64,000 bases of DNA from Sphingobacterium athyrii (GCF_003071065.1 NZ_QCXX01000001.1:558001-622000), one strand, 5' to 3'. Positions 48,658 to 56,473 are shown, numbered from the stretch's first letter. The notes: generated by a model from the sequence alone, not told the origin. Numbers and translations: made by a program.

Positions 48658-49609
48658 ATGCTGAGTGCACATCTCTTACAGTTAACTGTTCTCCAAAATA
48701 GCTTTTGAGTATCGTGCCATCACCATGCAATGTCCACACTTCCCGTGGAGCAACCAGCTTAATGTAATGCAAGATATCGTTCCAGTCCACATGATCCGAT
48801 ATATACAACTCAATATCATTCTGTGCCTGTAGCCGCTTCCATCCGGAGGCAAAGGCACGCAATACTTTTGTCGCCCTAAAATAACTGTTGAAAGTCATGG
48901 GCGGCACCAGATAAACCTTATTCTGTTCACCCTGCTTCATTTCTCTGCGGTTGTAAGGTTCATAGCTCATTTTTTTAAGCCCATGCTCATCATATAGGCG
49001 ATGATAAGGCAATATTCCACTGTGTACCAACACCCTTCTTTCCGGGCAGTACCTATTGATCAGATCCGTCACCCGTTGCGCTTTACCAAGCACGTAAGTT
49101 CCCAATAGAATATTACTTGCATGTCCCTCAAGTTTCTTGATCTCTGCAATGGGGTCGGGATGGATGATCTCCGGATTTGCGAACGTACTCTCAGTGATCA
49201 ACACATCAGCCTGTTGCAACTCGATGGGTTCACAGGTCTCATCAGGCTGCAGTTTATAGTCACCCGTATACAAATAACGTACCCCCTTGTATTCCATTAA
49301 GATCTGTGCCGAGCCCAAGATATGACCTGCGGGTAGAAAAGTAATTTCCACCGGACCTATTTTAAAAGTGCCGTTAAATAACTTGACCTGGTAGGAATCC
49401 TTGCGATTCTGCCTATAGCGATAGCTCATAAACAATGCTGTCCCATTGGTACAATAGACATAATCATGTCCTGAACTGGCGTGATCGCCATGGGCATGTG
49501 ACACCACATTATGCGCTACAGGGCTACCCGCATCGATAAAAAAGTCGCCATAACGGCAATAATACCCTTCCGGTTTTCTGACCAGAAAGTCAGACAATAT
49601 GATAGACAT
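48656..49609 (-). CDS. Metallo-beta-lactamase-fold exonuclease-like protein
   Basis: The 317-residue protein has the MBL metal motif SHAHGDHASS near residue 38-47, PAGHILGSAQI near 92 and YTGDYKLQPDE near 113, the features of the SNM1/YSH1-like nuclease branch. It resembles the exonucleases called DNA-ligase-associated in other bacteria, where they sit beside an ATP-dependent ligase and helicase; no such partners are seen here. It would act on DNA or RNA ends. It is downstream of coaE by 4 bp and probably shares its transcript. Confidence 0.85.
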   Translation of the reverse strand: MSIILSDFLVRKPEGYYCRYGDFFIDAGSPVAHNVVSHAHGDHASSGHDYVYCTNGTALFMSYRYRQNRKDSYQVKLFNGTFKIGPVEITFLPAGHILGSAQILMEYKGVRYLYTGDYKLQPDETCEPIELQQADVLITESTFANPEIIHPDPIAEIKKLEGHASNILLGTYVLGKAQRVTDLINRYCPERRVLVHSGILPYHRLYDEHGLKKMSYEPYNRREMKQGEQNKVYLVPPMTFNSYFRATKVLRAFASGWKRLQAQNDIELYISDHVDWNDILHYIKLVAPREVWTLHGDGTILKSYFGEQLTVRDVHSA

Positions 49610-49613
49610 ATAT

Positions 49614-50195
49614 TTATTTTAGAAATTTCTGATGCAATGTCCACACTTGCGGTAGTAGTGGAGTGATTCCATCGTTAACGATGACGAAGTCCGCAAGCTG
49701 CAATTTTTCCTCGTCAGACAATTGTTTGTTAATGCGCTCGCGTACCTGTTGTTCGGTTGCGCCATCCCGCTCGATGACACGTTGTATACGAATATCCATT
49801 GGAGCAGTGACCAATATGGTATAATCTAGGTCTTTATAGGAGCCGCTTTCAAAAAGCAGCGCAGCCTCTTTAAGGGAATAACGTGTCGTCTGGCGCTCGG
49901 CCCAATCTTTCGCTTCCTGAATGACAATCGGGTGTACAATGCTATTTAACAGTTCCAGTTTTTCCTTATCCGAAAAAACCATATCGGCAAGGAAAGCCCG
50001 ATCCAACCGGCCCTCCTTGTACGTTGCTTCCCCAAACTGCTCAATCAATTTCTCTTTGATCCTTGCATCGGAATTCATCAGTCTTTTGGCTTCTTCATCA
50101 GCATTATAGACCGGTATCCCCAAGGCTTCAAAAAGCTTGCAGATAAACGTTTTTCCGGAACCTATTCCGCCTGTTATTCCTATCTTCAGTCCCAT
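49614..50195 (-). CDS. coaE: Dephospho-CoA kinase
   Basis: The 193-residue enzyme phosphorylates dephospho-CoA in the last step of coenzyme A synthesis. The P-loop GITGGIGSGKTFICKLFEAL is at residues 6-25, followed by VYNADEEAKRLMNSD (CoA-site Asp) and the lid region RIQRVIERDGATEQQVRERI near 130. Length is normal. It follows ybbR by 9 bp and precedes the MBL nuclease gene by 4 bp. In many Bacteroidota coaE lies in a block with nusB, yajC and ybbR; here that block is split by an accessory segment. Confidence 0.95.
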   Translation of the reverse strand: MGLKIGITGGIGSGKTFICKLFEALGIPVYNADEEAKRLMNSDARIKEKLIEQFGEATYKEGRLDRAFLADMVFSDKEKLELLNSIVHPIVIQEAKDWAERQTTRYSLKEAALLFESGSYKDLDYTILVTAPMDIRIQRVIERDGATEQQVRERINKQLSDEEKLQLADFVIVNDGITPLLPQVWTLHQKFLK

Positions 50196-50204
50196 TTTAT
50201 CACA

Positions 50205-51155
50205 CTATTTTCGTACAAAGAAGTCCACATTTTGTGGCACAACACTGATAATCTTACAGTAATCCGGCACCTTGGTCAGCAGTATCGGCAGGTATTGCAC
50301 CTCATTCTTTTCCCAGTCTGCCAGATCTACCACCGCCTCAAAATCACGGGATGTATAATTGTTATAATCCTTGACCGACATCAGTACCGTGATCACCACT
50401 TTACTGGGATTGGGCCTTACGGAACTATAACGCTGTCCATTTTCAACCTTTACAGGCAGTTCAATAACCTTCTCCGTCAACTCCCCTACGGGCATTAGCA
50501 CCTCCACGGATGTGGGATAAACATTGATATTTCCCTTTTGATTGCGGGCGAGATTGGCCACCGTGCGCACATCAGTTTCCACCTCTTTTCCACGAACAGT
50601 ATCTGTTTCCCAATATTCAATGGTCGAAACATCCTCGTATGGTCCTGTTATGGTCACGTATGCAGGTGTTACTTTAGTATCAGCGATAACACCATATCCC
50701 TTTTTAAATAAGATATTGGACAATGGCTTTACAGGAACCTTGCGCTGTGTTTGTTTTGAGAAATCGAAAAACAGGGTATCAGGGCTCACCGACACCACAC
50801 GTTGTTCATGTGGAAACTGGCGGTTGATAAATCCTAGCTGATTAGAAAATACGATCCAATCTTTTGTTTTCAAAGAGCTGAGGTCCACCTGCACCTTGGG
50901 TGTTTCCAATGCCGCTTTCGAAAAGAGGAATTGCCATCCCGTCATCTCGAGCTTTACTTTGACCGTGTCCGATTGTTGTGGGTGAAACGCACGTTTCTCC
51001 GGCAGGTTGACATATTCTATCGCAGCCTTGACAGATACTGTATATTGGTTGGAAATTGAAAACAACAACCAAGCCAGCAACGAAATTGCAACACAACGCA
51101 CAAAGGTGTTAATCTTGCGCCGTTGGGTCTTATTTAGTCGAACTGCATTTGCCAT
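50205..51155 (-). CDS. YbbR-like domain protein
   Basis: The 316-residue protein has a short basic N terminus, one membrane helix (CVAISLLAWLLFSISNQYT, about 21-40) and several YbbR-type beta-rich repeats: VNLPEKRAFHPQQSDTVKV, VTPAYVTITGPYEDVSTIEY and VKVENGQRYSSVRPNPSKV. In firmicutes YbbR (CdaR) regulates a diadenylate cyclase. No cyclase gene is adjacent here, so its role in this lineage is open. It begins 13 bp after the stop of a small uncharacterised gene and probably depends on a promoter within the accessory segment. Confidence 0.9.
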   Translation of the reverse strand: MANAVRLNKTQRRKINTFVRCVAISLLAWLLFSISNQYTVSVKAAIEYVNLPEKRAFHPQQSDTVKVKLEMTGWQFLFSKAALETPKVQVDLSSLKTKDWIVFSNQLGFINRQFPHEQRVVSVSPDTLFFDFSKQTQRKVPVKPLSNILFKKGYGVIADTKVTPAYVTITGPYEDVSTIEYWETDTVRGKEVETDVRTVANLARNQKGNINVYPTSVEVLMPVGELTEKVIELPVKVENGQRYSSVRPNPSKVVITVLMSVKDYNNYTSRDFEAVVDLADWEKNEVQYLPILLTKVPDYCKIISVVPQNVDFFVRK

Positions 51156-51168
51156 GTTACAAACTTAA

Positions 51169-51423
51169 TCAATTTGCGTAAAAATCAGTTACAGCATTCA
51201 TTTTTATCTGAAACATTGTCATTCCATAATAACATAAATCATGTGTAATACTTTGATCAAGTGCAGTTTTTAGCCATTTTGGTTTTGTGATGTTCAACGA
51301 CATAATGAGCTGCTTCAATAATTTTGTAATCCTATCGGATTTCGATTCGATATAAACTTTGCATAACTTCCAATCATTATATAATCGACTTTCGATTGTT
51401 CGAGATTTCTCCAAAAGTTCCAT
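51169..51423 (-). CDS. Uncharacterised small protein (84 residues)
   Basis: The ATG at 51423 is preceded by GGAGGAGAT, an unusually strong ribosome binding site for this lineage, supporting the start. The product starts MELLEKSRTIESRLYNDWKL, is helical and basic, and ends TMFQIKMNAVTDFYAN; no family was recognised. It lies 9 bp after the stop of another small frame and 13 bp before ybbR, so it may be translated in a chain with them. The possibility remains that it is a remnant of a larger gene. Confidence 0.5.
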   Translation of the reverse strand: MELLEKSRTIESRLYNDWKLCKVYIESKSDRITKLLKQLIMSLNITKPKWLKTALDQSITHDLCYYGMTMFQIKMNAVTDFYAN

Positions 51424-51432
51424 ATCTCCTCC

Positions 51433-51642
51433 TCAAATATATCCATAGACTATTTTTAGGAAAGGGTTTATGTAGAATTTTAACCTTTTTAAGCGTTTGC
51501 TGATTTTGTAAAGACGCATAGTCATTTCAGGTCGTTCTTTATATGTACGGCTAAGACCTTTTTTCAATAAATCAATCTCAGTTTCGCCAGATGACGGAGA
51601 GGGATTTTCTTTGTTACTATGTATTATAAACTTAGTTAAAAA
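51433..51642 (-). pseudogene. Start-less 69-codon open frame, probable remnant of a small conserved gene
   Basis: The frame is open between a TAG at 51643-51645 and a TGA at 51433-51435 on the minus strand and has protein-like composition: SGETEIDLLKKGLSRTYKER, then MTMRLYKISKRLKRLKFYIN. The segment LLKKGLSRTYKER resembles a short helical Bacteroidota family I recall only loosely. No ATG precedes the conserved part; the first ATG is at codon 40, with a possible TTG at codon 26. It is either a decayed gene or a gene with a TTG start. Its TGA is followed directly by the ribosome binding site of the next gene. Confidence 0.45.
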
Positions 51643-51650
51643 CTATCTCT

Positions 51651-52655
51651 TTACAAAGATGCACCACGATCTGGGTATCCATTTAACGTACCCAACCGCT
51701 CCATCACCTTTTTCTCCTTCGTCGCCAGAATTTTGAGTGTTTCTGAAGCTTGTTGTATATACTCAACCCGGGCTGTCTCACTGATTTGATAAAATAAGTC
51801 TGAAACGGATTTCCATAACAAAGCTATTTCCACAAATTCTTGATGTGCCTCATGAAGTTGCTCAATATGAAGCAGGTCATAACCTTCCTTTAGAAAATCG
51901 CGATATAAATTTCTGAACAGCGCACCTCCTGTACCCGCTCTTTCCATAAGATTGGCAGCCATTTTAAATTCGGTGGCTATATCCTTACTCCTATTAAACC
52001 ATTTTATAAGCTCCTGACTTGTCTTCACAATCCCCCTGTAAGAAATATTTGTAATGGGCGGATTGAGATATTCGTTTGCATTATTGACTATAGCGGAAAT
52101 GACGGATTTTTTTAAGTCATAGTCTTCACTCTTTCGCTGTATGGTGTAGTATAAGTTATTGGAAGCCATTGGCCCTTTCTCCGCCCTAGCCAAAGCTAGA
52201 CTATCGAGCGAGGTTTTGACTTTCCCACCTTGCTGTCTGGTATCGACCAAAAAAGCATTTTGATTGTCATAACCATAAATCGCCACATAATGCCCAGCGA
52301 AATGGAACGGATTGGTGAAATACTCAAGGTAGTAGGCATCAAGTTTGAGCCCGACGATTTGCCCCTTATCCAAAAGCTGTTTGACCTGTTGCCAGGCCTT
52401 TGTTTTCGAGGTAGTTTCCCTTACAGAAAGGGCGAGATTGAGGTTTTTACAGAGATTCTTTGTCAACAGATCAGTCTTGATGCGTCCACCCAAAAAAGGA
52501 AAATCCATTGTTTTCATATTCCAATAGATAAAACTAAGTCCCTCCCCGAGCCCAAAAAGCATGGGTTCGGAAAGTTCAATTCCAAGTTGCCGCAGTAACG
52601 TTCCGGTGGCTGTAGTTTCACAATGTTGTCCGTCAAACGCTTTTAGATTGCTCAT
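51651..52655 (-). CDS. BtrH_N / DUF4872-type protein
   Basis: The 334-residue protein starts with FDGQHCETTATGTLLRQLGI, a pattern typical of the BtrH N-terminal domain, whose Cys and later His (FHFAGHYVAIYGYD near residue 120) suggest a papain-like catalytic pair with Asp in AFLVDTRQQGG. The C-terminal half is helical and fits DUF4872. BtrH in butirosin synthesis transfers an acyl chain from a carrier protein to an amine. No carrier-protein or biosynthetic genes are nearby, so its substrate is unknown; peptide or bacteriocin processing is another option. It belongs to the accessory segment between yajC and ybbR. Confidence 0.78.
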   Translation of the reverse strand: MSNLKAFDGQHCETTATGTLLRQLGIELSEPMLFGLGEGLSFIYWNMKTMDFPFLGGRIKTDLLTKNLCKNLNLALSVRETTSKTKAWQQVKQLLDKGQIVGLKLDAYYLEYFTNPFHFAGHYVAIYGYDNQNAFLVDTRQQGGKVKTSLDSLALARAEKGPMASNNLYYTIQRKSEDYDLKKSVISAIVNNANEYLNPPITNISYRGIVKTSQELIKWFNRSKDIATEFKMAANLMERAGTGGALFRNLYRDFLKEGYDLLHIEQLHEAHQEFVEIALLWKSVSDLFYQISETARVEYIQQASETLKILATKEKKVMERLGTLNGYPDRGASL

Positions 52656-53056
52656 GATTTTTTCTTTTGCTTAAAATTAACCGTATAAACTGACATCTCT
52701 ATGTCAACAGGTGAAATGAGATTGCGGGAAAATAGCTATGCCAACAAAAAAGCTGATTACACCACAACAATTAATCAAACATGTTTAAATACTGATACAA
52801 TACAAGACACTCTTTATCATTGGTTTATAAACGAGCAATCTAACATAGCAGCTTTCAGAAAAAACAGTTTATTATGGAATTAAATATACACTAAACAAAA
52901 CTGAAATTCTGCCAAATTGATAAAGTGAACATTTTAAAAAACATCGCTATTCAACTAATCTCGTTACTACTATAGTAGATCTATTTAAAATCATAATTCG
53001 CGCCATCATATTTTATTTTTTGTAACTTTGATATAGCATCACAAACAAGAGTAAAG
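52656..53056. promoter_or_regulatory. Intergenic region with toxin-antitoxin promoter and palindrome
   Basis: TAACTTTG at 53023-53030 is a perfect -7 box, 26 bp before the antitoxin start; no TTG lies at the usual distance. A perfect 12-bp palindrome, CTACTATAGTAG (52967-52978), lies 44 bp before the box and is a candidate operator for the antitoxin complex. A 60-codon plus-strand frame at 52701-52883 has no start context or family features. No promoter for the divergent BtrH_N-type gene was recognised. Confidence 0.5.
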
Positions 53057-53251
53057 ATGGAAATTACAGTAAAAATAGACAAACGGAGCAAACAAGCAAA
53101 AGCTTTTTACGAATACCTTAAAACGCTACCTTTTGTAGAAATTCAAGAGCCTCGGTACAATAAAGAAACTGAACAGGCGATAAAAGACGCCAAATCCGGT
53201 AAAACATCAGAAATATCACTTACAGATTTCAGAAAGGAGCTTTTTTCATAG
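53057..53251 (+). CDS. Antitoxin of a YafQ-like toxin-antitoxin pair
   Basis: The 64-residue product has an N-terminal beta-helix segment (EITVKIDKRSKQAKAFYEYL). The C-terminal region is charged and probably disordered (TEQAIKDAKSGKTSEISLTD), ending FRKELFS, which would wrap around the toxin. The next gene overlaps its stop codon by one base (TAGTG), the usual arrangement that keeps antitoxin in excess. It probably represses its own promoter at the palindrome upstream. Confidence 0.85.
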   Translation: MEITVKIDKRSKQAKAFYEYLKTLPFVEIQEPRYNKETEQAIKDAKSGKTSEISLTDFRKELFS

Positions 53252-53523
53252 TGTATACATTAGAGCAAACCGGTCAGTTCAAAAAAGACATCAAATTAGC
53301 AAAAAAACGTGGTTTTGATATGGGGCTACTTAATGAGCTAGTTACCACTTTGGTTGAACAAGGTGTGCTTTCACAAAAATATAAGCCCCATAAGTTAACT
53401 GGTAATTATAAAGGCTTTTGGGAATGCCATATTCAGCCAGATTGGCTGCTGATATGGGAACAAAATGAAACCATTAAACTTGTTACACTTACAAGGACAG
53501 GTACTCATAGTGACCTGTTTTAG
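53251..53523 (+). CDS. YafQ/RelE-family mRNA interferase toxin
   Basis: The 90-residue toxin starts with GTG at 53251, overlapping the antitoxin stop by one base. Family residues are all present: PHKLTGNYKGFWECHIQPDW (two His and an Asp of the active centre, about residues 48-67) and the C-terminal TRTGTHSDLF with the catalytic His. YafQ-type toxins cut mRNA in the ribosome and slow growth under stress. No residue known to be essential looks lost, so it is probably active. It sits in the accessory segment, consistent with mobility. Confidence 0.9.
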   Translation: MYTLEQTGQFKKDIKLAKKRGFDMGLLNELVTTLVEQGVLSQKYKPHKLTGNYKGFWECHIQPDWLLIWEQNETIKLVTLTRTGTHSDLF

Positions 53524-53539
53524 CTCCCCTACGTATTAG

Positions 53540-53653
53540 CTATGGCTCCAATAATATAGCAAGCGACCAGGCATTTTCCCAAAAATACATCAAGACAGCA
53601 AGTATCGTCAATACGGTCAGTCTCTTGTCTCGAGCGTCAATATTTATCTTCAT
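53540..53653 (-). CDS. Possible 37-residue membrane peptide
   Basis: A complete minus-strand frame codes for MKINIDARDKRLTVLTILAV and then a hydrophobic helix ending SLAILLEP. It has a basic start and one membrane span, as in small regulatory peptides. No clear ribosome binding site precedes it and no homologue is known to me, so it may be chance. Confidence 0.25.
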   Translation of the reverse strand: MKINIDARDKRLTVLTILAVLMYFWENAWSLAILLEP

Positions 53654-53829
53654 AATTGAACACATAAGCCATTAAGTTGCAAAAAATTATTTTCAATAGT
53701 AACGCTTTCAATTTTACCTAGGTTGATGATTCCTAAAGCCAAAATCACTTTTGAAGGTCAAAGTATCTATGGCAATGATCTTCGTAGTGTCCGATACAAG
53801 CTAACAATTGCTTCATACCAACTTCTCTA
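53654..53829. other. Non-coding stretch between the possible peptide and the repeat cluster
   Basis: No coding frame, promoter box or hairpin was recognised. Together with the flanking possible peptide and repeat cluster it fills the 487 bp between the toxin gene and the DUF6266 gene. Confidence 0.3.
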
Positions 53830-53897
53830 TTAATAGGGTAAATACAGGGGTGTAACAGGGGGTTAACAGGGGTATAACAGGGGTAAATCCCTATTAA
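53830..53897. repeat. Four 11-bp tandem repeats framed by an inverted repeat
   Basis: ACAGGGG begins at 53844, 53855, 53866 and 53877, giving four units of exactly 11 bp (unit close to ACAGGGGTATA). TTAATAGGG (53830-53838) and its exact reverse complement CCCTATTAA (53889-53897) frame the array. It ends 113 bp before the DUF6266 gene. An 11-bp period places each G-run on nearly the same face of the helix. Confidence 0.8.
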
Positions 53898-54010
53898 CTC
53901 CTTATTAATATGCTGTAAAAATAGTGTTACTTCACTTTTAATTCAGAATTTGGTATTAACTTGGTAATAAGTTAGATACCAGCAATTATAAACATTAGTA
54001 AAATAAGACT

Positions 54011-54646
54011 ATGGCGATTTTACAAAACGGGCCTAATGGTCCAATTACCGGAAAATTTGGCTCTGTCAGCGCTTATATATTGAATGGCCAAAATGTTGTT
54101 CGCGGACCTAAAAGGAAACGTACATCTCCTCCAAGCGAGTCAGAACTTCTAAATAGGAAAAAGCAAAAAGTTGCCGGAAGATTTGCCGGTGACAATCGAG
54201 GGATACTTGATTTTGGTTACAAGTTTTTAGCGAAAAAAGGAAGTCGGATAGGTGCTTTCCAATTGGCTCAGCGCCATATTTTTAAGGAAGCCCTGGAATT
54301 GGATTCGGAGGGCAATCCTTTTGTCAATCCCGAGAAACTGATCGTATTTGCAGGACAGTTGATGCCATTGACCAGTTGCGAAGTTAGCCTTCACGGCGAC
54401 GTGATAGACTTTAAATGGGCTTCTAATGCACACTATGAAGATAGCATCTACAAAATCAATATCGCACTGGTCGGTTTGTATGGGGAGTCTCATTTGAGAA
54501 CTTCGATCGCTGAAGTAAGACAGGGGGCTTGCTCATTACAATTTGATGGAATAAGTCGAAAAAACCACGATTACCATGTGTATGCTGGTATATGGGATAC
54601 CTTGTACGACAACTTTTCAAATTCCATCTATTGTGGGGTAATATAA
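54011..54646 (+). CDS. DUF6266-family protein
   Basis: The 211-residue protein starts MAILQNGPNGPITGKFGSVS, the glycine-rich opening (GPxxGKxGxV) typical of DUF6266 proteins of Sphingobacteriales, followed by VVRGPKRKRTSPPSE with several basic residues. A helical middle and two strand-rich repeats follow (about 100-205). No signal peptide or catalytic motif is seen. The family often occurs in several copies per genome; its function is unknown, and a link to mobile elements has been considered only because of its patchy presence. It is monocistronic and followed by a strong terminator. Confidence 0.78.
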   Translation: MAILQNGPNGPITGKFGSVSAYILNGQNVVRGPKRKRTSPPSESELLNRKKQKVAGRFAGDNRGILDFGYKFLAKKGSRIGAFQLAQRHIFKEALELDSEGNPFVNPEKLIVFAGQLMPLTSCEVSLHGDVIDFKWASNAHYEDSIYKINIALVGLYGESHLRTSIAEVRQGACSLQFDGISRKNHDYHVYAGIWDTLYDNFSNSIYCGVI

Positions 54647-54653
54647 AATAAAC

Positions 54654-54682
54654 AAAGCCAGTCCCTTTTGGAGACTGGCTTT
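54654..54682. terminator. Bidirectional terminator between DUF6266 and yajC genes
   Basis: AAAGCCAGTC (54654-54663) and GACTGGCTTT (54673-54682) form a perfect 10-bp stem. T-rich sequence follows on the plus strand. It also ends the yajC transcript on the minus strand. Confidence 0.88.
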
Positions 54683-54702
54683 CAATTTTTTAAAGAAAAA
54701 CC

Positions 54703-55023
54703 TTATGATGTGCTTTTCTCCGTTGCATTAGCGGCTTTTGAAGCATCTAAAGCAATGGCAGACTTGTCAAAACGAATTCTCACGCCTGAACCTACATCAA
54801 CCAAGAAAGTTGTGTCAGATACCTCTACGATGCGTCCGTGGATACCTGCAGTGGTAACAATTTTAGAGTTTACACCCAATTCTTCAATGTATTTCTTATG
54901 GTCTTTTTGCTTCTTCATTTGAGGTCTGATCATGAAGAAATAAAATACCACAATGATCAAAACCATTGGTAAAAAACTCATCATGTTACTTCCGCCTGCC
55001 GCTTGTAATAATACTGTATTCAT
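54703..55023 (-). CDS. yajC: Preprotein translocase subunit YajC
   Basis: The 106-residue protein has a single membrane helix (FLPMVLIIVVFYFFMIRPQM, about 17-37) followed by the conserved QKDHKKYIEELGVNSKIVTT and GIHGRIVEVSDTTFLVDVG segments. YajC is an accessory subunit of the SecDF complex. The gene lies 26 bp after the DUF1573 gene in a nusB-DUF1573-yajC group that ends at the hairpin just downstream. Confidence 0.95.
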   Translation of the reverse strand: MNTVLLQAAGGSNMMSFLPMVLIIVVFYFFMIRPQMKKQKDHKKYIEELGVNSKIVTTAGIHGRIVEVSDTTFLVDVGSGVRIRFDKSAIALDASKAANATEKSTS

Positions 55024-55049
55024 CTGTTATTATATCGTTTAATAATGTG

Positions 55050-55511
55050 TTATTTCGCTAATACTTCACCCTTTAACTGGACGGTCGTCATACTATTGGA
55101 AGCATTTGATTGGATCGTGATGATCTTTTGCTGCTTACCTACCTGTCCCTCACTCTTGAAAGTCACATGGATATCCGATGTTCCTCCCGGTAAAATGGGG
55201 CTTTTTGAAAACTCAGGTTGAGTACAACCACAAGAAGCGGTCACTTTGGACAAAATAACCGGCGCATCACCTGTATTCTTCAATACGAACGTGTGTTTCA
55301 CTTCTGCACCTTCTTTGACCTGGCCAAAATCGAAAGCCGATTCGGCAAATTCTACTTTACCCAATTGTGCCGCAGCTTTAGAAAGACTGTCTGTGGCTAC
55401 TGCCTCAGTTCCTGTCTTAGCCGTTTCTGCTTGTCCTTTTTGGGAATTTCCACAAGAAAAGAAAAGCACCGATGCCAAAGCTAAGACCGAATATTTACTA
55501 AAGTTCTTCAT
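55050..55511 (-). CDS. DUF1573-domain lipoprotein
   Basis: The 153-residue product has a lipoprotein signal (ALASVLFFSC, lipidated Cys20). After a short linker comes one DUF1573 domain (about 50-150) with FAESAFDFGQVKEGAEVKHT, KVTASCGCTQPE and PGGTSDIHVTF, an Ig-like fold of the ASH/MSP type. The two Cys of CGC are typical of the family. It is cell-envelope located; the function is unknown. It lies 14 bp after nusB and 26 bp before yajC, a conserved order in Bacteroidota. Confidence 0.93.
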   Translation of the reverse strand: MKNFSKYSVLALASVLFFSCGNSQKGQAETAKTGTEAVATDSLSKAAAQLGKVEFAESAFDFGQVKEGAEVKHTFVLKNTGDAPVILSKVTASCGCTQPEFSKSPILPGGTSDIHVTFKSEGQVGKQQKIITIQSNASNSMTTVQLKGEVLAK

Positions 55512-55525
55512 TTGTTGATTGATCT

Positions 55526-56473
55526 TTAATCCCTTAAACCACGACCTGCCTTCTGGATTCTTCCCTGTTGGTTCAGGTCGCTTAATATTTTATCTAAGAT
55601 ACCGTTAATAAATGTATTACTTTTCAATGTACTGAATACCTTAGAGATTTCAATATACTCATTTATTGTCACTTTCACTGGAATAGATGGAAAATTCACC
55701 AATTCACATATTGCCATACGCATCAACAAGGTATCCATCAAAGCAATACGATCTGACTCCCAGTTCTTGGTCTTATCTGAGATCAGTTTCTGATACTCAT
55801 TTGTATTGCGAATTGTCTTACCCAACAAGGCAATCACATAATCGCTGTCATCATTCCAGTTTTGGGTGATTTCAGCAAGTTTGTTTTTACGCGGATCTTC
55901 TGAACTGAAGTTCTTAAAAGTTTTCGCGATCAATGCTTGCAACACTTCTTTATCGACAGGCCAGTTGATAAATTTCTCCTCAAAAACCTGCTCGATAACC
56001 GGTGATTTCAAAATGATCTTTTTAAAGATATGCTTAATGATATCTTTTTCCGTACCGATAGAACGGTCCTCCTGCTGTAAATATTCCAAATAAGCCTCAG
56101 AATCCTTTAGCTGCAAAAATACCGTACGCACGATCTCCGGGTCAAAGCTCCATGAAATCTTATATTTTTTGACTCCCTCGGCATATTGCGGATTTTGTCT
56201 CAATGACTCAATAAAAGTATTTGTACTTAACTTGGTCGTTAAGGACAAGTCTTTTTCAGTCGGCAAAAACTTGTTGGCTCTGCCTTCTGCGTCTATCAAT
56301 ACATAATCGGATACCTCATCCAATAGATTTAGTGTCCAGATATACATCTCGTAGACCTCATCCACATTTTTTAATAGTGCTTTTTCAAATGTTTTGATGT
56401 CTTTGTCTTCTGTAAGACTGTACGCATAAAGCGTTTGCACTACTTTTACCCTCAGGTGTCTCCTGTTTAACAT
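55526..56473 (-). CDS. nusB: Transcription antitermination factor NusB (long Bacteroidota form)
   Basis: The 315-residue protein begins MLNRRHLRVKVVQTLYAYSL, the RNA-binding start of NusB, and its C-terminal third (about 190-300) is the NusB helical core with RIALMDTLLMRMAICELVNF, then KVTINEYIEISKVFSTLKS. The long insert between them is usual in this phylum, where NusB is about twice the size of the E. coli protein. It binds boxA RNA with NusE to allow full-length rRNA synthesis. It leads the nusB-DUF1573-yajC group. Confidence 0.95.
   Translation of the reverse strand: MLNRRHLRVKVVQTLYAYSLTEDKDIKTFEKALLKNVDEVYEMYIWTLNLLDEVSDYVLIDAEGRANKFLPTEKDLSLTTKLSTNTFIESLRQNPQYAEGVKKYKISWSFDPEIVRTVFLQLKDSEAYLEYLQQEDRSIGTEKDIIKHIFKKIILKSPVIEQVFEEKFINWPVDKEVLQALIAKTFKNFSSEDPRKNKLAEITQNWNDDSDYVIALLGKTIRNTNEYQKLISDKTKNWESDRIALMDTLLMRMAICELVNFPSIPVKVTINEYIEISKVFSTLKSNTFINGILDKILSDLNQQGRIQKAGRGLRD

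Noticed and set aside
52701..52883. Plus-strand frame of 60 codons in the gap before the toxin-antitoxin pair
   Set aside because: Low-complexity, Asn/Thr-rich sequence without start context or family features; likely chance.
53830..53897. CRISPR array
   Set aside because: The repeats are 11 bp and directly tandem with no spacers, and no cas genes are present.
51169..54650. Prophage or insertion sequence
   Set aside because: No transposase, integrase, capsid or tail genes and no terminal repeats were found; the segment is described only as accessory.
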